Shown piece after piece: positions 44,764-56,420 of a stretch of 64,000 bases of DNA; the first letter of the stretch is position 1; every line of letters begins with the position of its first letter. A program made the translations under genes and the position numbers. The notes beneath the pieces are model-generated. The model did no database searches, was not told the DNA's origin, and saw nothing but the letters and a program-made list of their open reading frames with translations. The DNA is from Cryptomeria japonica (Eukaryota > Streptophyta > Pinopsida > Cupressales > Cupressaceae): NCBI RefSeq assembly GCF_030272615.1, contig NC_081413.1:559525945-559589944 (forward strand). Reading direction: 5' to 3'.

Positions 44764-45860
44764 TCATTTATTCTTGTCTCCAATGATCTGATCTTCTGAA
44801 TGATTTAACCTAATATACTTAGGAGTCTTCTGATTTTCTGTTCCTCTGCTCTGATCTTCAATTACTGTTGAATTTTCTGATACTGCTGGAGTAACTGACT
44901 CAACATTATGTTCTGGTGTAGGTGCTACCGGTTCAATTATGATCATTTCCACTGTCAGTTCTCTCTCATAAGTTCTTATTTAACTTTTGTTCAGCTCATC
45001 CACCTTGACATTAGTGCTCTCTATAATTCTTTGCAATCTTTTGTTATAACATCTATATATTTTTCTTTCATTAGAATAACCAAGAAATATCCCTTCATCA
45101 CATCTAGGATCAAACTTTCCAATGGAATCATCTCTTTTGATATAGCATTTACTACCAAATATTCTAAAATACTTAACTATAGGTGTATGACCAAACCATA
45201 ACTCATAAGGTGTCTTACCAGTGTCTCCTTTGATATGAACTTTGTTGAATGTGTATATTGTCATGCTAACAGCTTCTCTCCAATATATATGAGGCAGATT
45301 AGCTTCCATCATCATAGTTCTAGCCGCATCCAAGATAGTTGTGTTCTTCATTTCCACAACTCTGTTCTGCTGAGGTGTTTAGGGTGTAGATAACTGTCTC
45401 CTTATCCCATTATTTTCACAATAACTGTTAAATTCACCAAATGTGAATTCTCCACCCTGATCATACCTTAAGCATTTAATATTCAATCATGTATTTGTCT
45501 CAGCTTTAGCTTTAAATATTTTAAACTTTTTGAATGATTCAGATTTCTCCCTTAGAAAAGTAACCCACGTCATTCTAGAATAGTCATCAATGATTAGCAT
45601 AAAATATCTATCAACCTAAAAGCTTTTGATTCTAGCAGGACCACACAAATCAATATGAATAAGGTCAAGAACATGATTATATTTGTCTTGTATACTCTTA
45701 AAAGAAGTTCTGACTTGCTTTCCCATTTGACATTCCTTACATACCGGATTATAGGGCTTCACAATCTTTGGTATATCTCTAACTGCCTTAGTAGAACTTA
45801 TCTTTACAATGCAATCAAAATTCACATGACACAATCTCTTATGTCACGGCCAACTCTCAT
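44764..45860 (-). pseudogene. copia C integrase, broken
   Basis: The zinc region and first catalytic Asp (HVNFDCIVKI, CKECQMGKQVRTSF, LIHIDLCGPARIKSF) lie at 45834-45616. The core with GGEFTFGEFN and TPQQNRVVEMKNTTI follows in other frames at about 45500-45340, and FGSKCYIKRDDSIGKF and GIFLGYSNERKIYRCYN lie in 45357-44980. Unlike copia B the DLCGP motif is present. Stops at several places. The acidic linker before RT is at 44952-44764. Confidence 0.85.
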
Positions 45861-46629
45861 CAATTTGTGCAATCAAACATGTCTTCTCACAGGAGTTCAA
45901 ATGAAAGATGTTACCTTTAGTCTGAGTATCGGTTGCAATCTCCAATCTAGATCAGTTGATAATCTTTCATTTTCTATCCTTGAATTGTAACTAAAATCCC
46001 TTATCCACCAATTGTCGTACACTCAAAATATTATGCCTTAAACCTTCAACATAATAAACATTATCAGTTTCATTCTTACCATCCAATGATATAGTTCCTC
46101 TTCCCTTGATCATGCATGCTTTGTCATCTCCAAATCTAACCAGACTGCCAACAAATTCTTGCAAAGATAGAAACTTCATTTTATCTCCAGTCATATGATG
46201 TGAACATCCCTTATATATCACCCCTTCATCATTGTCTTCAACTTTAGCAGCAAGGGCCTTTTCTTTAGGTATCAGATCATCTTCCCTGATAGCCAAGAAT
46301 ACCCATTCATTTCCATTGTCGGATCCACTAGTTGAATCTTGTATCGATTCGTTATCAGAATCAGTCACACCTTCCTCATCCGCATAGTAACACGATTTGT
46401 CTTTGTTCCTCTTGTACTTATGCTTGTTCTGATAATCATGGTTATGCCTAAAAAATCTTCTAGCTCTTTCCTCAAATCTTGAATTTCTTTCAGGACATCT
46501 AGATGCAAAATGACCTATCTTCTTGCATGTGAAACATTTAAAAGGTGATTTTCCTTCATACTTACTTCCTGTCGGACCTTTAGGTACTCTTTTAGAAAAT
46601 AGGGCTTCAAGTTTCTCAAACTCTTCATC
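45861..46629 (-). pseudogene. copia C nucleocapsid knuckle and protease
   Basis: The knuckle CFTCKKIGHFASRC lies at about 46538-46495. The protease region in frame 46368-45991 keeps KGCSHHMTGDKMKFLSLQEF, then RGTISLDGKNETDNVYYVEG and LRHNILSVRQLV. The expected D-S-G is written I-Y-K-G, so the catalytic Asp is gone. Confidence 0.8.
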
Positions 46630-47386
46630 TTATTTCTTCATTTCCTCGTACTCCTTAGCATATAAGACTTTCCAATCACTCTTGTCGGTAGTTGATGTAG
46701 ATGCATGAAAAGTAGGTTCAGATATTGCAACTCTAGAAGGACCAAATTCCTTAAGCTCAAAACCAGATAACTTCCCAACCAAGGTATCCCTATTAACAGA
46801 TGTGTTTGTCATTGTTCTCAACTCATTAATTGCAATAGCCTTCATCTTATAAGTCGATGGCAAAGGTCTCAATACTTTAGAAATTATTTCATCTTCGCTT
46901 AGAGATCCACCACAGCACTGAATTCTTGAAACAATTACATTAACTCTCTCCATAAAAGTAGTAATCCTTTCATCTTCTTCCATCTTCAGGTTCTCATATC
47001 TCACTCGGTAACCATCAAGTTTAGAAATTTTAACAGTAGGGTCACCTTCATTCAGAGTCTCCAATTTATCCCATATAGCGTTTGCAGTTGATTTGTTGGT
47101 TAGTCCCATAACTTGTTGATCATAAAGTGCATATAAAAGGGCTTCTCTAGCTCTACAATCATTTTCAATGTCCTTATCCAATCCTATCGAAGTCGGATTA
47201 TCAGATGTCAAATTATGAGGTTTTATATCCTTTCTCAGTGATCTCCCAAATCTCCTTACCAAGACATCTCATATGAGTCTCCATCTGAATCTTCCATACT
47301 CTATAATTTGTTCCATCAAGCCTAGGAATTTCTCTCCGAAAAATAGTTGCAAATGAACTTGATGAACTTGAACTATTAGATGCCAT
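46630..47386 (-). pseudogene. copia C gag
   Basis: The minus-strand ATG at 47386, about 45 bases inside the PBS, opens MASNSSSSSSFATIFRREIP then RLDGTNYRVWKIQME. A frame change near 47265 leads into the 210-codon frame 47262-46630 with TANAIWDKLETLNEGD, KISKLDGYRVRYENLKM and SKVLRPLPSTYKMKAIA. This is a typical copia gag (UBN2-like) that forms particles. Confidence 0.85.
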
Positions 47387-47428
47387 AGGATCTTCCTCAA
47401 GCAGTTAAGCTTCTGCAGAGAGGACTAG

Positions 47429-47440
47429 ACTCTAATACCA
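47429..47440 (-). other. copia C primer-binding site
   Basis: The minus strand reads TGGTATTAGAGT, two transitions from the tRNA-iMet complement, two bases from the 5' LTR. Confidence 0.85.
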
Positions 47441-47442
47441 AT

Positions 47443-48652
47443 TGTTAGACAGCTCAGATAATTGGTGAACAACTAAGAGGGGGGTTGAATCAGTTGTTAA
47501 CAGATTATAGAACCTAAAGCATTAAAACCTTATTACCAGAATAGCAGATATAATAGTTAAGCACAAATATAAACCATAGAACATTTACCAACCATCCACA
47601 AAAGATAACACCAAGATTTGTACATGGAAAACTTGGTAAAGGGAAAAACCACGGTGGGAAGCCTACCCACGGTCAGATAATACTTCTGCATTATGTGATT
47701 ACAAAAAGAGGGGCATGAACATGCAGGAAGGCCAACATCCTAGAGCGCACTGCTCATCACAAAAGGAGCCTCACTGACTACAAAATAAATCTAGACTACA
47801 ATCCGGAAAGAAGAGTGAAATGCAAGAATAGCATCTCCTATGCCTGAATATAGTTTTGGTTAAGCTCAGTACCAGAGGTCTAAACCTCTCTCACCAACCC
47901 AATTCGATCACCTATGATTGACCAAAACCTCTGCATATGATTACAACTTTATTGGCACACAGATAATCCTATATCCCAAAAACCCACGAATATGTCCATG
48001 ATCTACAAAGAGATCTTACATCATATTTATACCAACCCAGAACCTAAACAATTAGGTCGGCCACCTAAAAGATAATAAAATAAATTCATAACATAAACCT
48101 GCAATCCAATGATCAATGGCCTAAGACCGAAATAACATAATCCATTCAATAGATCCAACCGGTAACACATCGGGATCATCCACCAACACGTTACATAAAC
48201 CGGTCCATAACCTAGCAGAATAAGATAGCATTAGGTTTGTTCTGAAATGCAACACCACCAATCAACAAGAACATGAACAAGGTAACCAACAGCATCTCGA
48301 AAGCCATCTAGAAGCCGCACCAACACCACTTATCAAGTGCATCAAAAGATCTTCAACAAAGCTCTGCCAGTAAAACCCTTACCGGTGACAAAAAGGCTTA
48401 CTAGAACAAATGATAGTTACTGAGTCATCAAATCTTGAACCAACTGATCATGATACACATCTGAATAGCATGAATGACATATCCAAACCAATTCCACAAA
48501 CCGAAGCATACCAGAGCATACAGGATCAATATCATAATACAACCGCTCTACCAGAACCTACCGAAAATCAATAAACAACCAAAACAGTCGGTGTTGCCAT
48601 CAATGACAAATCATCAATGCAACACACAATCAATGCCTCCAATTTGTCAACA
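47443..48652 (-). repeat. copia C 5' LTR
   Basis: Collinear with 41593-42804 and ending TTTGTCAACA. Shared blocks are at 47475-47494 and 47623-47670. No ORF is supported. Confidence 0.92.
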
Positions 48653-51457
48653 ATCTTTGTATTGGCCCTTTCTGATCTTTGTTCTATGTTCAGTTCTCCT
48701 TCTTTACGCTCTTCTTTGTCTGCTCTTGGCTAACTGCTCTGAAGTCTGCATCCTCTATCTTTTGTTTCTTCTTCACTTGGTGTGTATTACCTGTTGTGTT
48801 TATCGCACTCTCTGAGGAGATATCATTCATTTTGTGCCTTCAGGTATTCTCATACTTTTCTATCTTGAATTTGGGTTTTTCACCTTCTCCTCTGCCCTTC
48901 TACTTTCTACTCTCTATACTTCAACGACACTCTAACTCTTCTATCCAGCTCAGTCTCTTGATTTGTCTTCTATTTATCTCTGCAAGACACTATCTAATCT
49001 CTGTTTGATATAGTGTTCTTTATTGCGCACACTCTGTGTGACTATCCTCCTATGATATTTGTCTTTGCACTCTCTCTAGTCAGCATTCATACACACCTCT
49101 CTACGACACTCAACTCATCTACTTGCATACTTGCCACAAATCGCAGTCCTCTATACATTACTAACTTTTCCTCCAAGAGAAAATTCAAATGTACTTCTAT
49201 AGCTTCCAAGAAATCTATGCTATAGCCAACTTAGCCACCATCATTAATTGCATCTTCTTCTAAATTTAGATTGATCTCTGAGTTCAAATTACCACAATTA
49301 GTAGTCTTCACCTACTCGTAGTTGTGATGTCTTTTCAACGAGAGGTTTTCAAATCTTCTCATGGTTGATAATATCTTATTGACTGGAGATCTTCTAATCT
49401 TCTTGAGCCTTAGACTTGATCTTCTGTTGGTTCTGCATTAAATGCAATCATATCTCAACTCTACCTGCGATCATTTCATATTGGACTGCAAACTACCACA
49501 TTTGGTGTGGCCAGGCATCCAATCTCTATCTGCAGTACCTCTCCTTTCATCCAGATGGAAATTGATTCATCCCATATGCTCTATTTCCTCGGCATCTCTC
49601 TTTGTGCCATTGGATCAACCTTGGTCAACATTCCACGTGGATCACTTATGATTTGGAATTGGATGAATATCCATCACGCTCTCTGCCTTGCAAAATGTAC
49701 CTACGAGATGGCAGGACAATACACTATCTTCCATCTTCTTATCCTACAAGATCATTTTCCATCAGTCCTCATTCCTACGGGTTGGTAGCATGCCTGTTTC
49801 CACGTTGTGATAATTACTCTGCAGAGTCCTTTTTTTCTAGCCTCTCTTGTCAAGGGATGGCAAGGTATCGATTTCAATATTGTGGTTGTTACCTCGCAAT
49901 GCTTTTAGTCTTCAGTCTTCTTGGTTGCGGGATGGTGGGGTACCTTGGTCTCCTTCCTTTTGTGTTTCATCGCGAGACAATTTCTCTTTATCTTTAATTG
50001 CCATATCGCAGGTGGCTTGGCCTTCTTTGATAGTTGATCTGTGAAACTATGATAACTTATAATCTTATCACAAAATTGCAAAAGCCTTGGTCAATGGATG
50101 AGTTGACCGACAAAACAACGAAAATTCTTTCTCTTCTCCTCTCAGACTCTTTTTTCGTTGTATCGCAGAGGATTTGGCTGTCAAATTATGTTTGACTGCG
50201 ATACTACAATAAACTTCACTTTTGTTGTTGTCGTGGATGGTTTAGCCAAGGTGGGGTCCATACTAGTGAAATAGTGATAACCTTTTCATTGTAGTTAGCA
50301 ATCTCCTTTTTTGTCGAGACTTTGCATCCATCACAGCGAACAGAACCATGTTGCTATAGCTCTAGAGGGCTGACAAGAAGTAAATTGTGTTCTACCGAAA
50401 GTCTAAGTCACACCAAAAAACAAAACTATGTCGGTCAAACACGAGGCACATCACAACGCAAAAGAGATCATATCAGCAAGATAGGTTACACATCACAACT
50501 AAAAGAGACCATATCACTGTAGTCCCAAGGGGATGGCAAGAAGAAAAAAGTGTCATACTGAAAAGCTAAGTCGCCCTGAAAATGAACATTTCACCAACAC
50601 AAATTCAATGTCATATAGAAAAGATTCATATCGCTACGCAACCAAGAGTCCAAATGAAGCAAAAGTTGTTTTGCCAAATCACCAAGTCATGTCCAAAAAT
50701 AAACTATCAGCAAGACACTTTATCCATCACAGCGAAAAGGTTCATGTCAGGGTAGTAGTAAAAGTCGGCAAGAAGCAGAACAAGCCTTCCCGAAAGGCAA
50801 AGTCTCATCGAAAAGAAACATATCGATGAGACACATTGAATGTCACCCTGAAATAGGAATATCAGCATGTCGTGGGGGTTCTACAAAAACCAAACTAGGT
50901 CTTACCGAATTGCAAAGTCACACCGAACAATACACAATATCGGCAAGACGATTGAATGTCACCCCGATATAGGAATATCGGTATAACCCTGGGTGATTGT
51001 AAAGGCCGACAGAGGTCTCACCAAAAATAGAAGTCACACCAAAACACATGTCGACAAGCCACATGTAAAGTATCTCCGAAATAAGAATGTCAACATGATA
51101 TTGAGTGTCTACTCAGCCTGGAAGAAGTCTCGTTGAAGGACAAAGTCACAACAAACAACAAGGGTGTCGAGGAGACTTGAAGGAACTCTCACCGAAATAC
51201 TTCTTCACTATGGTTTTTTAACAAATTTGACAAGACAAATGAACTCCAAATCAGTCAAGACATCTTGCCAAAGTGACATCTCTTAGTGATAAACTCAAGT
51301 GCATGAGGAGTGGCAGTAGATCCACTGTGAAGTTGACATGAAAGAACTCTCAGCATTGATGCCAAACCAAAACCGACTTGAACCAACACTTATGCAACTT
51401 TGACCAGATCAATTTGCATCTGAACATGTTGACATCAATGACAACTCAATGCCAATA
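48653..51457 (-). repeat. LTR D, second part
   Basis: It continues from 41592 and ends TTGACATCAATGACAA then CAATGCCAATA, as LTR B does. Flanks ATTAT (41105-41109) and ATTCT (51458-51462) form a 4/5 TSD. No internal coding region is seen, so a solo LTR of about 3.3 kb is the simplest reading. No gene is supported in this 2.8 kb. Confidence 0.55.
50390..51170 (-). repeat. degenerate tandem repeats in LTR D
   Basis: AAGTCACACC(G/A)AA-type words recur near 50408, 50566, 50800, 50921, 51030 and 51141. They alternate with TATCGGCAAGAC or TGTCGACAAG and GAATGTCACCC(C/T)GA(T/A)ATA. Spacing is roughly 110 to 230 bases and copies are diverged. Repeated CACCGA-like words within LTRs recall reported Sirevirus LTR repeats, an analogy only. 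Confidence 0.5.
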
Positions 51458-52540
51458 ATTCTTATTCATTCTATAGGGCCTTTTTCTCATTGGTTGTTCC
51501 CCTAGTACATGACAAATTCTATGCACGCATGGTTTTGGTAGTATAACCTTAAGATCCTTGTATGTCCAAGAAAAAGTGTATTTATTCTCCTTACCCTTGA
51601 GATTATGTCTTCAACTTTGGACACCAATTGTCACCAACCATGATCATTCTCAACTTATCTTCGTTGCCCAAATTTACCTTCTTCACTCTTGGCTCCTCAG
51701 ACTTTATTATCATGTCTTTTTCAAAATGATATTCAGTTTGTCATCCACTCATGCTACTCCCTCATTGTATTTTTCGTACTCTTGAAAAAATGTATGACTC
51801 ATTGTACATCAGTCTCCTTCAATTTTCCCAATCTATAGCATGTTGAATTTGAGGTCAAAAACTTTGTAATCTTCCATCTACCAATGAAATAATCCATTCA
51901 AGGTACTTTCCTCATCTTCAGAGAAATTCTTGAGATCAAGCACCCACTCATCATTTGATTCCATGTATTTTCTTTGTTCGTACATCCCTAATTCTCCATC
52001 TTTCAACTCTGACTCATATGATACTAATTTTTTACTCATCGCTTGATTCCTCGGGTAAATGGCATACTTCATCTTGTCGCTCTTGATCAAAAGCATTTTT
52101 TGTTTCCAGTTGTGGTTCGCCTTTACAAAAATTAGGCATCCCCTCCCAAGTAGTGTGTCATACACCTTTTGCAACAAGATGACTACAAATTTTAAGAGGA
52201 ACTATTATGTCACGATCGTCACCTTTTGTGACATCAACATTCCCAATGATTTGATACCACATTGTTTGGCACCCACTAATTGGAATGTTAGCATGATTTC
52301 CTGAGTCATTTCTAACATGTTGCCTCTCGAACCTCTGTTGACGGTGTTCAATAGGTTCTTCCCCATTATTCAATCTCGTCGATTGTTGACTTTCTCCTAA
52401 TCTTCACTATTAGAAACATGGGATCAATAATTTGTTTTCCTTGAGTGGTGGTTCCACTACGAGGCCTTCTTGTCACTTTTAGTGATTAATGTCAACTATG
52501 TTCTTACCAACTATGTGATTGCTACTTTCAATTGCGACAT
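51458..52540 (-). pseudogene. gypsy E protease region and RT start
   Basis: The frames 52373-52158 and 52177-51878 hold GCQTMWYQIIGNVDV and YDTLLGRGCLIFVKANHNWK, matching the LLGRPWL-type end of gypsy proteases, then an acidic spacer. The last codons before LTR D read RPYRMNKNY, the classic start of gypsy RT. The D-S/T-G active site is not clear, so the protease call rests on the C-terminal motif and order. Confidence 0.6.
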
Positions 52541-53899
52541 TGTCTATAGGTATTGTTGTACTATGTTCTTTGCTAACTTCAACCGAAATGAGGTACTTGC
52601 AACTTCATTGGAGGTTCTCCTCTTGTTCACCATCACTCGTTCTACATTGATTTTGGCCTCTCTAAGTATTTCCTTCTCTGTATGAGGATATGGATACACT
52701 ACATTCTTTGATTCTAATCTAGTGAACACCAAAACCTCCTTTTTTGGATCCTCCACCACCAACATATTAATTCCTTTTTGTTTCGGGAAATCAAAGTCTT
52801 TGAGATCACTCAATCCACACCACTTCCACAATATTCTTGAACTATTTTACCCATTTTGACACTCTCAAGTGAATTGACCCATTTGTTACACTTCAAATAT
52901 TAGATCATTTGTCTTCATTTAATGTCATATTGTTTTCACTATTGTTATTGTATCAGTTATTATTTCCTCGCATATTGTCATATCCACTAGGCAATGCATT
53001 AGAATTATTTTCTGGTTTTGGAGGTGTCTTTGATGGGGTTTATTATTCCCCTAAGTGAAAAGAGCTTGTCTGCTTCTTGAATTTAGGTTGTACAAACATT
53101 CCTTGATGGAATGCCCTAATACTTAACAGATGTCACAAAACAATTTCTTTGGACAATTTGTTTTTTATATGACCTTCTTTACAATTAGTGCACCATAATT
53201 CTTTGATTTCCTTAGAACTTTCCTTCTCATCCTTTATTTACTTTATCATATGCATCATGTCCCATCGTAGGGCATTTAACCTTTGATTCTTCATGTATGC
53301 TATCCTTGGTACCTTTGTCATTGTCCATCTTCCTTTTTTCAAAAAGGGAATCAATCCCTCAATGAACCACCACTTCTTTAGCCCATTGGCGAGTTGATTA
53401 TCTAACATAATAAACAACTACTTGAACCTACATTGTGAGCTTGTATGTTCTCATTCTTCCCTTGATTAGTGTTGAATATTTTCATCATAATCTCATCGTC
53501 TCTCAACAGTTTGAACTCTCCACGCCTCCTTTAGCACTAAGAGACTATGGATTCATTATCAGGATATGCAAACCAATTAATGGTTATTCCCCGTAGTATT
53601 GTTGGAAACGCTCTCAATGAGTAATATTTGTCTCCCAACCACTTGCTATCTAGATAGTTTTGCATGTCTTGTAGTGCCTTACAAGGTCTTTTGATCCATT
53701 TTCCATGACATTGGAATCCTAAGAGACTATGGATTCATTATCAGGATATATGAACCAATTAATGGTTATTCCCTGTAGTATTGTTGGAAACACTCTCAAT
53801 GAGTAATATTTGTCCCCCAACCACTTGCTATCTAGATAGTTTTGCATGTCTTGTAGTGCCTTACAAGGTCTTTTGATCCATTTTCCATGACATTGGGAT
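52541..53899 (-). pseudogene. gypsy E gag, decayed
   Basis: GITINWFAYPDNESIV near 53590-53540 and 53770-53720 is gag capsid-like and appears twice because of a 182-base tandem duplication. Knuckle-like CTNCKEGHIKNK (about 53190-53155), then CDICxVLGHSIKECLYN (about 53140-53090), show a zinc-binding region. The frame 52831-52544 is charged and unrecognised. Many stops are present, and the gag start is lost at the junction with LTR F. Confidence 0.55.
53537..53898. repeat. 182-base tandem duplication
   Basis: CTAAGAGACTATGGATTCAT starts at 53537 and again at 53719; each unit runs to TTTCCATGACATTGG. Copies differ at only a few bases, so the duplication is recent compared with the surrounding decayed gag. 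LTR F starts two bases after it. Confidence 0.85.
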
Positions 53900-54740
53900 T
53901 GTTAATCTTAGAGGATTCGGTTAATACTGAGAGGGGGGGTGAATCAATATTAACAACAATTTCAAACTTAAATCTTGAACTTAAAAAACTTCACCAAATC
54001 AATCATAAACCAGTAATAAACTCTTTACCATTGTTGGTAATCATTGATAACTAATTGTTGAACTATTAACAACACTGCTCATTAAGTGCTCATGAACATG
54101 CATAAACTGAAAGTAAATCAATCAACACATCAAAAACATTCACCGCATGAACACCATGTTATTCACATGGAAACCCAAATAGGGAAAAACCACGATGGGA
54201 ATTGGTACCCACAAAAATTGTGCACTCTTTTGGAATGCGCCAAGTTAGGAGACTAGCCTAGTTAGAAGCTTGCAAAGATGCCCTGTTAGGAGAAGACCCT
54301 GTTAGGAGTCACTCGGTTAAGGGATTTAGATGATGAGCCCTGTTAGGAGCTTTGACCTATTAGGATCAACCTTGCAAGAGGATTTAACACTCTTATGTTG
54401 AGCTACCCGGTTAAGGGATTTATAATGTAAGGCTCGTTAGGACCTACCCAATTAAGGGATTTTGACTATTGCAACTGTTAGGGAACAACAGTGAATGATC
54501 TGGGTATAGCACTTAACTAGTTGCTTGATCAGATCCAATTCTACTCCAAATCTGCTACACTCTGGCAAATCTCTCACACTATCGTTTGTCTTCACACTCT
54601 TCTCAAAAACCATCGACACGACAAACATCAATTGTATCGACCTAAATAACATTTACAATTTAGTTGGTTACAAAACCCTAAGATTTACAACATAGATCAT
54701 CACAGATATTTACAACTCATTACAGATCTTCATATGGATC
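53900..54740 (-). repeat. LTR F, first part (element runs off the window)
   Basis: It starts TGTTAATCTTAGAGGATTCG and carries GAGAGGGGGGGTGAATCAAT at 53929-53948, the CACATGGAAACCC then GGGAAAAACCACGATGGGA block at 54163-54200 and a GTTAAGGGAT/CTGTTAGGAG array at 54240-54470. Element G interrupts it after GGATC. Orientation is inferred from the block order seen in B and C. Confidence 0.65.
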
Positions 54741-56405
54741 TGTGTGGGGGAAAAAGCGAGACTAGGTCAACATGCCCTAATCCTACCTTTTGACACACAT
54801 TTGTGGAATACGAAAGAGCCTAGAGGTATCACACAATTGGCTACTTCTTTTTGTAGAAGAGAGAGCCACGGGCTACCTATTAGGATTTCTATTCCTTTGT
54901 TGCAAATGATAGATAAAATGATGCAAGTTCAACTACTAGCCCTAGAGTGCAAGTATGAACTAGTAACAAGATTGCAAGATTGAGATTAAGTGATGAAAAG
55001 CTGTAAACACAAGGATAAAAGGAGAATGCAGATGTGTACCTGGGCTTAAAATCTGAGTGGAAAAGTTTGGGATAGGGGCGCGGGCGCCACTGTCCTGATT
55101 CTGCACCTGAAACTGTTGTTTTGCAACCTGAAAAGCTGTCAGAAAAATGCTGAAACTGTTGTTTGACAGAAGGACCAGGGTGCCCAGCGCCCCTGTCCCA
55201 GGGACCAGGGCGCCCAGCACCCCTGTCCTGGCAGGACCAGGGCACTCCACGCCCCTGTCCTGGTCTTTTTCTCTGAAATTTGGTGTGTTGTTCCATCTCA
55301 ATCTGCTTCCGTCGGATCTGCAACTTGCGGCGTCGTCTGAATCCTGAAACCTGCACTTATATCTGAAAAGGTATGGTGGGCGGCTATATAGGGTTTTGCC
55401 TTAGTCAAACCCCCGTTTTGGTGATTTCCACCTCCACGAATAGCCAAGTTGTATTGTAAAAGTAATGTGTGTGCAAGATCCTAAAATGCAAGTAAGCAAA
55501 CTAGAGCAACCTAGAAAGTAAACCCTAATTGCTTGCAAATGATAATGTAAATGCTCTACATCAAGATGCAAAGTGATCTAAAGCATGAATACAAATGATA
55601 TAATGAGGCTTATGCAAAGACATGAAAACAACATGAAATCATACCCAACCCCAAAGGAGGGGTACAAGCCAATCTTCAGTCGGTGATCCCTTATTGCTTT
55701 TCAATGCCTTCAAAGCCCTAAATGGATGAATGAAATTGATGAATGCTTGATGGATGGATGTTGAATGTTGTTGAAGTCTTCAAAGATCTACTCTTTCGCT
55801 GCATAGAAGGCCCTTGAAACCAAAAATATGGATCCTTTCAAATGAAGAAAGAGAGCTCTTATATATGAAACCCTAGGTCTTAATTTCAACTTTTGGCCAA
55901 CCTAGAGATTGAATCTCCCGCCAATTTCTTGGGGTTAAGCTTTATTTTATGATTGGATTGCGCTCCTAAAATTTCGGGAAAAATGTCCGGGACCATGTGC
56001 ACTCCGGGCGCCATGGTCCTCTCCGGGCGCCATGGTCCCGACAACTTTTCACCAAATTTTCAAGGCCGTTGGATATGATGATTTTAGAGAGAATCCCGAA
56101 GTTACAGCTGATTTCAAGATGTTTTGACCCCCGAAATCAAGCCCCCAAGTTCAAAATAGGACCTAATTAGGGTTTTTGATTAAATGATGTATTGGAAGAA
56201 TAAAATGAAAGGGGCACACTTTAATGAAAAGGGGCCCAACTTTATGATATGGGAGATGATAAAATAGAACCTTAGACCTAATTAATTTAATTAATTAAGT
56301 GCTAAAGGGGAAATGTAATGCAAAATGCAAAATGCGCCAAGGCGGGTGCTAAACTAGGTGTGAAATTGTACCACCCTACAAGTGCGTACAATTTACGATG
56401 CTACA
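54741..56405 (-). repeat. element G 3' LTR
   Basis: Contains a GC-rich island of three tandem units (GGACCAGGGCGCCCAGC, then CCCCTGTCC) at 55172-55263 and two CCGGGCGCCATGGTCC units at 55989-56040. Long frames crossing it on both strands are GC artefacts, not genes. It has one more 30-base unit than the other LTR. Confidence 0.92.
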
Positions 56406-56420
56406 TTTAGCCCCCACTTT
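56406..56420 (-). other. element G polypurine tract
   Basis: The minus strand reads AAAGTGGGGGCTAAA directly before the 3' LTR, the usual plus-strand primer position. Confidence 0.75.

Larger units (their letters stand above)
41593..48652 (-). mobile_element. Ty1/copia element C, Sirevirus-like
   Basis: LTRs 41593-42804 (1212 bp) and 47443-48652 (1210 bp) both start TGTTAGACAGCTCAGATAA. There is a PBS at 47429, five polypurine-like tracts, and gag to RNase H on the minus strand. Flanks TTCTT and ATCTT match 4/5. LTR divergence is about 6 percent by eye in 250 bases. More damaged than copia B: protease and RT active sites are changed. Confidence 0.9.
40230..53899 (-). mobile_element. Ty3/gypsy element E, decayed, split by LTR D and copia C
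   Basis: Gag (about 53899-52850), protease (about 52400-51850) and RT (41109-40230) lie on the minus strand in gypsy order, once the inserted block 41110-51457 is removed. No LTR of E itself was identified. The element is old: every domain is interrupted. Confidence 0.65.

Noticed and set aside
48474-49008. Hydrophobic plus-strand ORFs after copia C
   Set aside because: CT-rich LTR D sequence; no motif, and the frame crosses the copia C boundary.
50390-51170. CRISPR-like array
   Set aside because: Repeats are diverged, spacing is irregular and spacers are repeat-derived; the setting is a plant LTR.
54889-55356. GC-rich overlapping ORFs of up to 155 codons
   Set aside because: Inside LTR G, caused by tandem GC-rich units; frames exist on both strands and no domain is seen.
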